From Bacteroidota bacterium (GTDB taxonomy: Bacteria > Bacteroidota > Bacteroidia > B-17B0 > Aurantibacillaceae), in assembly GCA_016711805.1 (NCBI GenBank), contig JADJSH010000010.1:1-64000 (forward strand): 64,000 bases of DNA, given 5' to 3'. The notes below the pieces were generated by a model. The model was not told the DNA's origin, did no database searches, and saw only the letters and a list, made by a program, of their open reading frames with translations. Each line of letters starts with the position of its first letter. The first letter of the stretch is position 1. Below, piece by piece: positions 41,217 to 51,173 of this stretch. The position numbers and the translations under genes are program-made.

Positions 41217-42195
41217 CTTGATAGTTATTAAAATAATGTAACTCTTTGGTTAAATCTAAATACGGATATTCAGCCTGAAGATTTGTACATTGCTGGTAAA
41301 ATTTTTGTTTAAACTTTACTGAAGAGCTTGTAGTTTTATTAAACAATCGATGGCGGTAGGCTTGATGAATTTGATTTACCTTTTCATTAATTGAAATTGT
41401 TTTCTCATTAAAGTACACTTCTGCAAAACGTTTCCAAACATAATCAATGGCTTGCTTGTTTGGATGCGCCATATCTGATTCATAAAAACGATAATCTCTT
41501 AAATCATCATTTACTAACTCGTAGGAAGGGAAATAAACACAATGTTTAAGGTCATTTATTAACTGATGAGTAGATTGAATTAAAATAGCTTTACTCACGC
41601 TATTCTCCACTACTCCATCACGCAAATGCTTTACAGGCGATACGGTCAATATGACTTTAAGCAATGGATTAAATTGCTGAATTTTACTGATAACATTATT
41701 AAATTCAGCAACTATATTATTTGTTTTGAGTAAGTTTTTTTCAAATATAGCTTGAGGTAACTTATGACAATTAGCAACTATAGTATCTTGTTCAATATGT
41801 TTGTAGGCAAATGCCGAACCAAACGTAATAGTTAACCATTGTGCGGTTTTTAATTTTTCATACCAGCTATCAATGCTATGATTTAATGTATCTAATAACT
41901 CTTGCTGAGTGTCTCCGTGAATAGAACTATGAGCCTCAAACGAATACCAAAGTCCATCTTTTTCAAAAACATCTTTAGCTTCAAAATAATGTTTATCTAT
42001 GATTCGAAGTAATGATTTAGCAATACTTTTAGGATTAAATACAATACCAAATGGATTGGAATGAACATTAAATTTCAAATCATTTAATCGGGCACCAATA
42101 TGCTCGCTAAAACAAGAACCAATTAATAACACACCATCTTGATGTGTTATTTTATTGAAACTAATTGATGGTTGAAACCCTAAATGAAATTGCAT
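41212..42195 (-). CDS. GSCFA domain protein
   Basis: 327 aa, cytoplasmic by composition. The name-giving motif appears as LLIGSCFSEHIG near residue 25, followed by NPFGIVFNPKSIA and later LTVSPVKHLRDG and SDMAHPNKQAIDYVW, which resemble the catalytic GSCFA/SGNH-like pattern (Ser or Cys near the start, D-x-x-H near the end). Family function is unknown. A longer frame starts at 42228, but that part lies in a terminator hairpin (42217-42242), so the ATG at 42195 is used. The HAD gene overlaps its stop. Confidence 0.85.
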   Translation of the reverse strand: MQFHLGFQPSISFNKITHQDGVLLIGSCFSEHIGARLNDLKFNVHSNPFGIVFNPKSIAKSLLRIIDKHYFEAKDVFEKDGLWYSFEAHSSIHGDTQQELLDTLNHSIDSWYEKLKTAQWLTITFGSAFAYKHIEQDTIVANCHKLPQAIFEKNLLKTNNIVAEFNNVISKIQQFNPLLKVILTVSPVKHLRDGVVENSVSKAILIQSTHQLINDLKHCVYFPSYELVNDDLRDYRFYESDMAHPNKQAIDYVWKRFAEVYFNEKTISINEKVNQIHQAYRHRLFNKTTSSSVKFKQKFYQQCTNLQAEYPYLDLTKELHYFNNYQD

Positions 42196-42212
42196 GATTA
42201 AAGATAAAAATA

Positions 42213-42244
42213 AAAAAGGATTCACCATCAGATGAATCCTTTTA
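42213..42244 (-). terminator. terminator of ndk
   Basis: On the minus strand, AAAAGGATTCA pairs with TGAATCCTTTT around an 8-base loop, followed by a T run. It sits 20 bases past the ndk stop. Confidence 0.75.
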
Positions 42245-42263
42245 AATATATTATTCTAATGAA

Positions 42264-42683
42264 TTAGAAACGCTCTATTTGAGAGAAAAAGAAATTTGCT
42301 TCAATGTTAGCGTTTTCATCGCTATCAGAACCGTGAACTGCATTAGCTGCAATTGATTTAGCAAATAATTTACGAATCGTTCCTTCGTCAGCTTTAGTTG
42401 GATCAGTTGCACCAATTAAAGTTCTGTATTCTGCAACAGCATTTGTTTTTTCTAAAACAGCTGCAACAATTGGTCCGCTACTCATATAACTTACTAATTC
42501 GCCATAAAAAGGACGCTCTTTGTGAACTTCATAAAATTTACCAGCTGTTTCAGCGCTTAATTTCATGTATTTCATAGCTACAATTTTAAAACCTGATTGG
42601 TTTATTTTCGCTAAAATTGGTCCGATGTTGTTAGCCTCAACTGCATCGGGCTTAATCATTGTAAATGTGATATTTCCTGCCAT
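42264..42683 (-). CDS. ndk: nucleoside diphosphate kinase
   Basis: 139 aa. It transfers the gamma-phosphate between NTPs and NDPs through a phosphohistidine. NITFTMIKPDAVEANNIG is the standard start, and the active-site His lies in NAVHGSDSDENANIEANFFF. The length is normal. The ATG at 42683 is chosen because the -7 box at 42702-42709 overlaps an in-frame upstream start. Divergent from the DHH phosphoesterase gene. Confidence 0.97.
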   Translation of the reverse strand: MAGNITFTMIKPDAVEANNIGPILAKINQSGFKIVAMKYMKLSAETAGKFYEVHKERPFYGELVSYMSSGPIVAAVLEKTNAVAEYRTLIGATDPTKADEGTIRKLFAKSIAANAVHGSDSDENANIEANFFFSQIERF

Positions 42684-42701
42684 TATATTTTTTTTAGGCT
42701 G

Positions 42702-42709
42702 CAAAGATA
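42702..42709 (-). promoter_or_regulatory. -7 element of ndk
   Basis: TATCTTTG on the minus strand, 18 bases before the ATG. Confidence 0.7.
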
Positions 42710-42767
42710 CAACTATTGTGTTTATATCAAATGCATTAAATAAACGATTTAAAACACATCTAAAACC

Positions 42768-42775
42768 TAAATTTG
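42768..42775 (+). promoter_or_regulatory. -7 element of the DHH phosphoesterase gene
   Basis: TAAATTTG, 17 bases before the ATG at 42793. It shows that the in-frame extension back to 42565 is not translated. Confidence 0.7.
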
Positions 42776-42792
42776 TACTTCAAAATCAAATC

Positions 42793-43812
42793 ATGCAAAA
42801 AGACTCCTTTCCGAAATTCAAAGCTTTAATTAAAAAATCAAACAATATTGTAATTGTAACGCATTATAATCCTGATGGAGATGCCATGGGCTCTTCATTA
42901 GCGCTTTATAATTATTTAATTAAAGGTGGTAAAAGTGTCACGGTTATTACACCTAACGATTACCCTGAGTTTTTGCGTTGGTTACCTGGAAATAAAAAAG
43001 TAGTTGAATTTAATACCAATCAAAAAAAAGCAGCGACTATCATATCTAAAAGTGATTTAATTTTTACACTAGATTTTAATAATTATTCGCGCTTAGAAGG
43101 CTTAGGAGAATTATTACAAAACTCTACTGCTAAAAAAATATTAATTGATCATCACCAACAACCTGATACTTATGCTACTCTCATGTTTCATGATGTAAAA
43201 GCTTGTTCTACCTGCGAATTAGTGCATGAATTTATTGTTGGCTTAGGCGGCAAAAAATTAATTGATAAAAACATTGCCGCTTGTTTATATACTGGTATTA
43301 TGACTGATACTGGCTCTTTCCGTTTTGATAGCGTGACACCAAAAACACACTTGATATTAGCAGATTTATTAGCAACAGGTTTGCAACCAAGCGATATTCA
43401 TAGTGCTATTTACGATACCTACAGCGAAAGTCGTGTAAAATTATTAGGCTATTGCTTAACCGAAAAAATGGTAGTGATTCCCGAATTACAAACGGCTTAC
43501 ATGGCTTTATCTGAAGCTGAATTAAAGAGATTCAATAACCAAAAAGGAGATACCGAAGGTATTGTGAATTATCCTTTCTCTATTAAAGGAATTACCTTTT
43601 GTGCATTTTTTAGTGAGGGCGAAGGCAAAATAAAAATATCATTCCGAAGCAAAGGTAAATTTGATGTAAACCAATTTGCTCGTAAACACTTTAATGGTGG
43701 CGGACATATCAACGCTGCTGGTGGACGAGGAAACGTAACCGATTTACAAAAAACAGTACAAGAATTTTTAGCTTTATTACCTGTTTACAAGAAAGAAATT
43801 TTAAAGAAGTAA
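42793..43812 (+). CDS. DHH/DHHA1 family phosphoesterase (NrnA-like)
   Basis: 339 aa. NrnA-type enzymes degrade short oligoribonucleotides and dephosphorylate pAp. The DHH domain has VTHYNPDGDAMGSSLAL (D-x-D motif), TLDFNN and LIDHHQQP (the DHH box), and TGIMTDTGSFRFDSV. The DHHA1 domain ends in FARKHFNGGGHINAAGGRG. All metal ligands appear present. The ATG at 42793 follows a clear -7 box. It is divergent from ndk, so both genes of nucleotide metabolism share a promoter region. Confidence 0.92.
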   Translation: MQKDSFPKFKALIKKSNNIVIVTHYNPDGDAMGSSLALYNYLIKGGKSVTVITPNDYPEFLRWLPGNKKVVEFNTNQKKAATIISKSDLIFTLDFNNYSRLEGLGELLQNSTAKKILIDHHQQPDTYATLMFHDVKACSTCELVHEFIVGLGGKKLIDKNIAACLYTGIMTDTGSFRFDSVTPKTHLILADLLATGLQPSDIHSAIYDTYSESRVKLLGYCLTEKMVVIPELQTAYMALSEAELKRFNNQKGDTEGIVNYPFSIKGITFCAFFSEGEGKIKISFRSKGKFDVNQFARKHFNGGGHINAAGGRGNVTDLQKTVQEFLALLPVYKKEILKK

Positions 43813-43876
43813 ACAATTGAACGATGATTAAAAACCGCGTAAATCCTTAATTCGTCACATCCGTGTTCCTATTAAA

Positions 43877-45019
43877 CTATTCCTTAATAAACTTCATTTT
43901 AGCTACTGCCCCACTTAGTGTTTTTACAGTTAAAAAGTAAATACCAGTTGTTAAGTTCCCAACTGAAATAGAATTTGTTTGAGTGGTTTCTGATAAAACG
44001 ACTTTACCTAAAACATCGGTCACTTCAATACTTACGGACGTTTCATTCTCTAAATTAAAATGTAATATTGTATTTGCAGGATTTGGAAACAATTTTAAAG
44101 AATTTGCCAATGCCTTGTTTTCGTCAATGGATGTTAAAATAGGCATTGAATATTTATTAAAAAATCGCCAAATTTCTTTGGAGGCATTGATATCTAAATT
44201 AGTACCTACACCACCAAAAGGAAAGCCTGGCCAAGTGTGACCACCATTGATGATTTTATATAATTCAACCGAACTACCTCCAGTTCCTCCACTATAAATA
44301 TAATGTTCGGCCGTGCAACCATCTACTAAACTCGTATTCGGCACATTACTAAATGTTGCTGTTGGATTACAATTATTTTTTGTTACCCAATACTTCACAA
44401 CCGAATCTATTGGCATCATATTTTGCGACATATTGCCAAGGTACGGAACAGTTGCATCGCTAGTACCGTGAATTTGCATTACTGGCGCTGGACGCATTGG
44501 ATGACAATTAGGACCATACTGCGTCGTAAAAATACTACCTGTGACTGATGCAATTGCTGTTATTCTATTACTTAATTCGCACGCCAAGGTATGACTCATA
44601 AAACCACCATTACTCATCCCTGTTGAGTAAACTCTATCTAAATTAATATTATACGTTAAATCTAACGAATCAATTAAAGCACTTAAAAAAGCAATATCAT
44701 TTACTAAAGCTGATGACAAACCTGCATTCCCAAAGCGTTGACCAGAAGAATATGTCCCATTCGGGTAAACCATTAAAAAGTTAGCCGTATCAGCAATTGG
44801 CATAAAATTACTATACAATTGTTGTTGCTGAGCATTACTTGTGTAGCCATGCAAATTTAAAATTAAAGGTCTAGCGGTAGCTCCTGTATAAATGGCTGGA
44901 ACATATAAGCGATAAGAGCGATACTGGCCACCAACATAAATACTGTCAATAACCGTTGTTTGCGATTGAGAAATTAAAAAAGAGAAAGTAAATAAAAAAG
45001 AAAGTAAAGTTTTTTTCAT
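43877..45019 (-). CDS. secreted PHB-depolymerase/feruloyl-esterase-like hydrolase with T9SS sorting domain
   Basis: 380 aa. Signal peptide 1-19. An alpha/beta hydrolase domain of the LpqC/esterase_PHB family follows: RPLILNLHGYTSN (oxyanion region), STGMSNGGFMSH (nucleophile Ser in GMSNGG), MQIHGTSDATVPY (acid Asp) and INGGHTWPG (His). It would cut polyester or feruloyl ester bonds outside the cell. Residues about 300-380 are a T9SS type A tail (LKLFPNPANTILHFN ... TGIYFLTVKT). Substrate is uncertain. Monocistronic, convergent with the DHH gene. Confidence 0.9.
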   Translation of the reverse strand: MKKTLLSFLFTFSFLISQSQTTVIDSIYVGGQYRSYRLYVPAIYTGATARPLILNLHGYTSNAQQQQLYSNFMPIADTANFLMVYPNGTYSSGQRFGNAGLSSALVNDIAFLSALIDSLDLTYNINLDRVYSTGMSNGGFMSHTLACELSNRITAIASVTGSIFTTQYGPNCHPMRPAPVMQIHGTSDATVPYLGNMSQNMMPIDSVVKYWVTKNNCNPTATFSNVPNTSLVDGCTAEHYIYSGGTGGSSVELYKIINGGHTWPGFPFGGVGTNLDINASKEIWRFFNKYSMPILTSIDENKALANSLKLFPNPANTILHFNLENETSVSIEVTDVLGKVVLSETTQTNSISVGNLTTGIYFLTVKTLSGAVAKMKFIKE

Positions 45020-45135
45020 CCAAGTAAATTAAAGTTTATGAATTCTAAATTAGCAAAAAATAGGCAATTAACAAGTCAAATAACTATTAATTTTCCATTA
45101 AAATCAGTACTTTCGTTCTCTTAAATTTAACATTT

Positions 45136-47405
45136 ATGGCTAAATTCAAAAAACAAGATGCCCTTGATTACCACTCTCAAGGAAGACCCGGAAAAATTGA
45201 AGTAATTCCCACTAAACCATATAGCACGCAAAGAGACTTAACCCTTGCCTATTCTCCTGGTGTTGCTGAGCCTTGCTTAGAAATAGAAAAAAACCAAGAA
45301 GACGCCTACAAATATACCGCTAAAGGAAACTTAGTAGCAGTAATTAGTAACGGAACAGCAGTTTTAGGCTTAGGCGATATTGGTGCCTTGGCATCAAAAC
45401 CAGTAATGGAAGGTAAAGGCTTACTCTTTAAAATATTTGCGGATATTGATGTGTTTGACATTGAAGTTGACACAAAAAATATTGATGAGTTTGTAAACAC
45501 CGTAAAAAATATTGCCTGCACTTTTGGAGGAATTAACCTTGAAGATATTAAAGCACCAGAATGTTTTGAAATTGAACGTCGATTAAAAGAAGAATTAAAT
45601 ATTCCTTTAATGCACGATGATCAGCATGGTACAGCCATTATTTCTTCAGCTGGTTTATTAAATGCTGTGGAAATTTCGGGCAAAAAAATGAGCGAGGTTA
45701 AAGTGGTGATTAACGGTGCTGGCGCTTCGGCTAACTCTTGCGCTAAAATGTACATTGCTGTTGGTGTAAAAAAAGAAAATATTTTAATGCTCGACAGTAA
45801 AGGTGTTATTAATAAAAACCGTACTGATCTAGATCAATACAAAACATTTTTTGCGTCAGATAACACTAAAGTAAATACATTAGAAGAAGCCATTAAAGGT
45901 GCTGATGTATTTGTGGGTTTATCTAAAGGAAATATTTTAACACAAGATATGGTTCGCTCGATGGCTAAAAACTGTATTGTGTTTGCCCTTGCTAACCCTA
46001 CTCCCGAAATTAGTTACGAAGAAGCTATTGCTGCTCGTCCTGATATTATTATTGCAACTGGTCGTAGTGATCATCCTAACCAAGTAAACAACGTATTAGG
46101 ATTTCCCTTTATTTTTAGAGGAGCTTTAGATGTGCGTGCTACTTGCATTAACGAAGAAATGAAATTAGCAGCAGCTTTAGCAATTGCAGCTTTAGCTAAA
46201 GAAAGCGTACCTGATTATGTAAACTTAGCTTATGGTTCTAAAAATCTTGCTTTTGGTACAGAGTATATTATTCCAAAACCTATTGATAACCGTTTAATTT
46301 CTATCGTAAGTTCAGCAGTTGCAAAAGCAGCTATTGACAGTGGTGTTGCTAAACGTGTGATTACTGATTGGGATGCATATCGTACCGAATTAGATAACCG
46401 TTTAGGTAAAGACAATCGATTGATTAGAAGTTTAGCAAATAAAGCGAAATCAAATCCTAAGCGTGTTGTATTTACCGAAGCAGATACTTATAAAATTTTA
46501 AAAGCAGCGCAGTTGGCAAAAGACGAAGGTATTGCTAAACCAATTTTATTAGGTAATAAAGAACGTATTTTAGCTTTAATGGAAGAGAACCAAATTGATA
46601 TGGGAGATACACCTATTATTGATGCGTGGTTACCTGAAGAAGAAGCGCGCCGTGCAGAATTTGGTGATTTTTTATGGCATAAACAACAACGTAGGGTTTA
46701 ACACAATACGATGCTCGCAAATTAATGCGCGATAGAAATTATTTTGGAGCCATGATGGTTGAAACTGGCATGGCTGATGCGATGATTTCGGGCTTAACTC
46801 GTAAATATGGCGCACCTATTAAACCTGCTTTAGATGTGATTGGCGTGCAAGATGGTGTTGGCCGTGTGGCTGGTTTGTATATGATGATTACCAAAAAAGG
46901 CCCATACTTTTTTGCAGATACCACCATGACAGAAAACCCAACAGCACAACAGTTGGCGGACATAGCTGTATTAACAGCAAATACAATTAAGTCTTTTAAT
47001 ATCACGCCACGCATCGCCATGTTATCTTTCTCTAATTTTGGTTCTGCAGAAGGAGAAACTCCGAGAAAAATGCAAGAAGCCACAAAAATTTTACATAAAA
47101 ATTATCCAGGTTTAGTGGTAGATGGCGACATACAAGCCAACTTTGCCGTTAACAATGAATTACTAAAAGAACAGTTTCCGTTTAGTACTTTAATTGATAA
47201 AGATGTAAATACCTTTATCTTCCCTAATTTAGCAGCAGGTAACATTGCCTATAAATTATTGCAAGAGTTAGGCGGCGCCGAAGCTATTGGTCCTGTTTTA
47301 ATGGGATTAAAAAAACCTGTACACATTTTGCAATTAGGAAGTTCGGTTCGTGAAATTGTAAACATGATTACCATTGCAGTAGTAGATGCTCAGAATAAGA
47401 AATAA
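45136..47405 (+). CDS. maeB: NADP-dependent malic enzyme with phosphotransacetylase-like domain (one frameshift)
   Basis: MaeB converts malate to pyruvate, CO2 and NADPH. The malic enzyme part occupies about 1-430 (TLAYSPGVAEPCLEI; MHDDQHGTAIISSAGLLNA; VVINGAGASANSCA), and a phosphate acetyltransferase-like regulatory domain follows. The first frame ends at 46701 (521 aa). The rest of the PTA-like domain is open from 46725 in another frame, and the reads join as QQRR-G-LTQYDARKLMRDRN if one base is added to the GGG at 46695-46697. The total length of about 756 aa is then standard. A homopolymer deletion in the assembly is the simplest cause. Terminator follows. Confidence 0.92.
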
Positions 47406-47420
47406 TTAAAAATCTGTTAT

Positions 47421-47458
47421 TAAAAGCCCCAATGATATTTTCATTGGGGCTTTTTTTA
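47421..47458 (+). terminator. terminator of maeB
   Basis: AAAAGCCCCAATGA pairs with TCATTGGGGCTTTT around a 5-base loop, followed by T residues. Confidence 0.9.
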
Positions 47459-47482
47459 TGACATACTTAAATTATATACTAT

Positions 47483-48073
47483 TTATTTTTTGATAGTAAC
47501 TTTTTGATTTTCGATTAAATGCTCTAATGAAATACGTTTTCTCTTTTTAAGTGACTTAAAAAAAACTGGAGAAAGCCCCGTAATTTTTTTAAACTGATTT
47601 GAAAAATGCGGAACACTACTATAATGCAATTTAAAACAAATTTCTTTCAAACTCATTTCATTATAAATAATCAATTCTTTCGCACGCTCAATTTTATTAA
47701 TGATAATAAATTGTTGAAGCGTACTACCTGTTACTTCCGAAAATAAATTGGATAAATAGGTATAATCACATTCTAATTTTTTACTCAAGTATTCCGAATA
47801 TTTTTCTTCGGGTGGTTCATCCGAATAGTGAATCATATCAATAATCGCATTTTTTACTTTTTCAATTTGTATGGATTTTTTATCCTCCATTAACTCATGT
47901 CCGTTTTTTAATAAAGCAGCTTTAATTTTATCAAACTGACGAATAGAAATTTTTTGCTGCACTTCTAATTCTCCCAATTCGATACTTGATATTTTAATGC
48001 CTAATTTATTAAACTCTTGCTTTACCATTAGCTTACAACAATGGCTTACCATGTATTTTATATATAACTTCAT
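47483..48073 (-). CDS. AraC family regulator, next to an HMA metal chaperone
   Basis: 196 aa. The C-terminal half (about 90-190) is an AraC double helix-turn-helix: KLECDYTYLSNLFSEVTGST, then FIIINKIERAKELIIYNEMS, ICFKLHYSSVPHFSNQFKKI and TGLSPVFF. The N-terminal part is short (MVSHCCKLMVKQEFNKLGI) and holds a Cys pair at 12-13, which could bind metal. This N-terminal layout is frequent in Bacteroidota AraC proteins located beside heavy-metal genes. It is divergent from the HMA gene at 48265, and the gap holds two GTTACACA direct repeats. Probably controls the HMA gene or itself. Confidence 0.82.
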   Translation of the reverse strand: MKLYIKYMVSHCCKLMVKQEFNKLGIKISSIELGELEVQQKISIRQFDKIKAALLKNGHELMEDKKSIQIEKVKNAIIDMIHYSDEPPEEKYSEYLSKKLECDYTYLSNLFSEVTGSTLQQFIIINKIERAKELIIYNEMSLKEICFKLHYSSVPHFSNQFKKITGLSPVFFKSLKKRKRISLEHLIENQKVTIKK

Positions 48074-48127
48074 GTTTTTTTCTAAAATTTTGTTTGTGCG
48101 AATATGTAAACCAATATGTTAGAAAAA

Positions 48128-48156
48128 GTTACACATTTAATATGATATGTTACACA
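48128..48156. promoter_or_regulatory. direct repeat GTTACACA x2, candidate AraC-type operator
   Basis: GTTACACA at 48128-48135 and 48149-48156, 21 bases start to start, that is two helical turns on the same face, in the gap between the AraC and HMA genes. Confidence 0.55.
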
Positions 48157-48264
48157 ATTCACAGATTATGAGAAATTTTATGTATGATAACAATCACCAA
48201 ATAAACAAACTCTCGTTATAAGATGTGCTTTTTAATTACCTAACTTTAATTAAAAAATAGAGCT

Positions 48265-48537
48265 ATGAAAACCGAAAAAATACTAATCGCTAATTTAAAA
48301 TGTGGTGGCTGCGAAAATACCATTAAAACAAAATTAGCTGAATTGGCAGGAGTAGAAAGTGTAACCGTTAACCAAGAAGAAGACTCGGTAACGATTACAC
48401 ACAACGAAAAAAGCAGCAGAGTAGATTTTACTAAAAAACTTCACGACCTAGGTTATCCTGAAGCGACTGAAGAAAATGGATTGCTGTTACAGCTTAAAAG
48501 CTATGCTAGTTGTATTGTGGGGAGAATGAGTAAGTAA
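48265..48537 (+). CDS. HMA-domain metal chaperone-like protein
   Basis: 90 aa. A CopZ/HMA-like ferredoxin fold occupies residues about 3-68: ILIANLKCGGCENTIKTKLA with the metal-binding CGGC (13-16), and GVESVTVNQEEDSVTITH. A C-terminal extension of about 20 residues carries another Cys (ASCIVG). It would carry Cu(I) or a similar soft metal in the cytoplasm. The P-type ATPase partner is not in this window. Divergent from an AraC regulator with a tandem operator-like repeat. TAACTTTA at 48241-48248 may be the -7 element. Confidence 0.85.
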   Translation: MKTEKILIANLKCGGCENTIKTKLAELAGVESVTVNQEEDSVTITHNEKSSRVDFTKKLHDLGYPEATEENGLLLQLKSYASCIVGRMSK

Positions 48538-48553
48538 TAGCATATTTAAAAAA

Positions 48554-48583
48554 AACCTCTGCTATTTCTAACAGAGGATTTTC
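48554..48583 (+). terminator. terminator between HMA gene and the convergent OmpA gene
   Basis: CCTCTG pairs with CAGAGG around a 10-base loop in an A-rich/T-rich setting. The stem is short. Confidence 0.5.
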
Positions 48584-48611
48584 AATTGATAGCGCCCGAA
48601 CTATGAAAAAA

Positions 48612-51017
48612 CTATTTCTTAAACTCTACTTTCATTTCTACACGACGGTTTTTCTGACGTCCTTCTGGTGTATTATTATCAGCAATTGGCACTGCTTGTC
48701 CAAACCACTCAGCAATTACTTTATCAGCTTTTACGCCTTTGCTTACTAAGTATTTTTTAACTGCCTTCGCACGTTTTTCAGAAAGCATCAAGTTCTTAGT
48801 TGGGTCACCTTGGTTATCTGTATGTCCAGATAACTTCAAGGTCCAATCAGCAGCATGCTCTTTCATTAATTTTGCTAAGTCGTTTAACGATGGTAATGAA
48901 ACTGGCTTAATAATATCTTTACCAGTTGCAAACTCTAAACTAGAGAAAGCACGTTCAAGAATTTTTTGCTCTTCTACTTTTAATACTGGAGCTGGAGGAC
49001 ATCCTTTTAACTCTTTTAAACCTGGAGTTGTAGGGCAATCATCTTCTCTATCCACTACTCCATCTTTATCTGTATCAATCCAAGGGCAACCTTTATTTTC
49101 AACTGCACCAACAACATCTGGGCAATTATCATCTTTATCTAACACGGTATCTCCATCTCTATCAGGGCAACCTTTAAATTCTTTAGGTCCTGCAACATCA
49201 GGGCAAGAATCGTACTTATCTGGTGTTTTATCGCCATCTCTATCAGGGCAGCCTAAAAACTCCGCTAAACCTGCGTCATCCGGACACTCATCTTCTTTAT
49301 CTGTAATTTTATCTCCATCTTTATCAGGACAGCCTTTAAAATCAACCAATCCTTTATCATCTGGGCAATTATCTTCTAAATCAGTAATGCCATCTCCATC
49401 TCTATCAGGACAACCTTGTAATTCTTTAGTACCTGCAACATCTGGGCATTTATCTTCGCTATCCTGAATATGATCTCCATCTTTATCAGGACAACCCATA
49501 AACTCCCAAGTTCCCGGTATGTCTTTACACTTATCTTTTTTATTGGAAACTTCATCCTTATCTCTATCTTTTGGTTTGCCATAAGGAATAGGCAATTTCA
49601 ACATGGCATAAATATCCGCGCCGTAAATTGTTTTTTGTCCTACTAACGGTGCTAAGTTGGATGAACCAACTACTATTGGCCCTAACCTAACTGCAGCTCC
49701 TGCTCTAAAGCCATCCAAAAAATTATATTGAATTGGAATAAATATACCAGCCCACTTCCAATCGTAACGAGGTGTTAAAGTAATGCTACTAATATCATGT
49801 ACTTTCGTGTCATTATTTTTAAACTGCATGGCAATAAAAGGCGTTAAGTTTACATAGAAATCTTTCCAAACTTGATAATCAATTTGAGCACTGATGGCAG
49901 TTGGTAAATTCATTTTGTAAAACGATTTTGATCCTGTTTGAGTAAATCGACCTTTTAATGTATCATCAAACTCACCGACAGATTGTGGATCAATTGGCTT
50001 TAGATTCCAATAACCAACATTTGCTTGAAAATCTCCACTAGTGCTTCCTTTTTTAAATTTGATAGATCCTAAATCAGTAACCGAAAATCCAACTTTTAAT
50101 TTGTATTTATTTTTGTCTTTACGCCATAAATCTTTCTCACCATCCATATTGTATTTATATTTTAAATACGAAGGACGCCATTCATACACAACACCAAAAT
50201 CAAAACCAACACCAGGATAAGATTGACTATAATCAAACACCTTAGTTCCAGTGTTACTTTCGCCGACTTTTAAATCCTTAAAGGTTAAATTATCAGAGTG
50301 ACCGTAATTTACCTCTGATTGAAAAATAGATAAAGTGGTATCTGTTTGAAAATTATATTCTAAATCTTTTACAAACATATAAGCCGATTGAATACCTTGT
50401 AATAATTTTACAGTTACTCCACCTTTAAAATAATGTTCGTTATCTTCTTTAAATACATGAGCATAAGTTAAACCATATTCTGCCCAGGTCATTTCTTGAA
50501 TACTTAGATTTTTATTTTGAAGATTAGTAACCCATAAAGATGGATACTTAAATTCCTCGTAAGCTAGCTTTGCTAAATCAGGAGAGATTCCGTCGATATT
50601 GATATAATTTCTAATACTAGAGGAAATAGCAATAGCATTTTTTCTGTTTATTGGAATCATAAATGATGGTCCAGCAATACGGTTAGTTAAATAAATGCTT
50701 TTATTTCTTCCATTAATACGTTCGGTTAAATATTTGTCAGCAAATAATGTATCGTCAAAAGCAGGCAAAGTTGTTTTACCATCTGCATCTTTGGCTCTTT
50801 TAAAGGCCGAACGATCTATTCCAATATAGTTGTTATAAAAACCAATATTTAAACCAACTAAATTCATATCAAATTTCATACGACCATCTACAATACTAGC
50901 TGGCTGTTGATAGATTCCAGTTACGCCGGCATAATTACTTTGATTAAATCCCACAAAATCTTGAGATTGAGCAAAATAACTAAAAGATAAAGCGGCAAAA
51001 AGTAATAATTTCTTCAT
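48612..51017 (-). CDS. outer-membrane barrel with seven TSP3 repeats and OmpA peptidoglycan-binding domain
   Basis: 801 aa. Signal peptide 1-18. A DUF5723-like outer-membrane barrel spans about 19-480 (start DFVGFNQSNYAGVTGIYQQP, many amphipathic strands). Seven Ca-binding thrombospondin type 3 repeats follow (about 485-680; pattern GCPDxDGDxxxDxxDxCPD). The OmpA/MotB domain (about 690-801) has SSLEFATGKDIIKPVS, KLSGHTDNQGDPTKNLMLSE and RQKNRRVEMKVEF with the peptidoglycan-binding residues. It ties the outer membrane to the cell wall. The TSP3 block makes a 200-codon internal DNA repeat that should not be mistaken for a CRISPR array. Confidence 0.93.
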   Translation of the reverse strand: MKKLLLFAALSFSYFAQSQDFVGFNQSNYAGVTGIYQQPASIVDGRMKFDMNLVGLNIGFYNNYIGIDRSAFKRAKDADGKTTLPAFDDTLFADKYLTERINGRNKSIYLTNRIAGPSFMIPINRKNAIAISSSIRNYINIDGISPDLAKLAYEEFKYPSLWVTNLQNKNLSIQEMTWAEYGLTYAHVFKEDNEHYFKGGVTVKLLQGIQSAYMFVKDLEYNFQTDTTLSIFQSEVNYGHSDNLTFKDLKVGESNTGTKVFDYSQSYPGVGFDFGVVYEWRPSYLKYKYNMDGEKDLWRKDKNKYKLKVGFSVTDLGSIKFKKGSTSGDFQANVGYWNLKPIDPQSVGEFDDTLKGRFTQTGSKSFYKMNLPTAISAQIDYQVWKDFYVNLTPFIAMQFKNNDTKVHDISSITLTPRYDWKWAGIFIPIQYNFLDGFRAGAAVRLGPIVVGSSNLAPLVGQKTIYGADIYAMLKLPIPYGKPKDRDKDEVSNKKDKCKDIPGTWEFMGCPDKDGDHIQDSEDKCPDVAGTKELQGCPDRDGDGITDLEDNCPDDKGLVDFKGCPDKDGDKITDKEDECPDDAGLAEFLGCPDRDGDKTPDKYDSCPDVAGPKEFKGCPDRDGDTVLDKDDNCPDVVGAVENKGCPWIDTDKDGVVDREDDCPTTPGLKELKGCPPAPVLKVEEQKILERAFSSLEFATGKDIIKPVSLPSLNDLAKLMKEHAADWTLKLSGHTDNQGDPTKNLMLSEKRAKAVKKYLVSKGVKADKVIAEWFGQAVPIADNNTPEGRQKNRRVEMKVEFKK

Positions 51018-51173
51018 AGAGCGATTTTTTGTTTAGACCTCAAAAATAAGACATTCTGTTTAATGTAGACTAAAATTCAAAAATATTACGGTATAATTAA
51101 CAAAAGTCAAGGCAAAAGCCTCTCAATCACATTCCAATTTCGTATCTTCGCCCTTTGTTACCGAGAAAAAATT

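Noticed and set aside
46725..47405. separate phosphate acetyltransferase gene
   Set aside because: It lacks an N-terminus, starts in the middle of the PTA-like domain and joins maeB with a one-base change.
48739..49467. 242-codon open frame opposite the TSP3 repeats
   Set aside because: It is a low-complexity Ser/Gln/Pro-rich mirror of the Asp/Cys repeats of a well-supported gene on the other strand.
48874..49560. regular DNA repeats that could suggest a CRISPR array
   Set aside because: Period and sequence follow codons of the TSP3 domain in an open frame; there are no constant repeats with unrelated spacers. No CRISPR array or cas gene was seen anywhere in the window.
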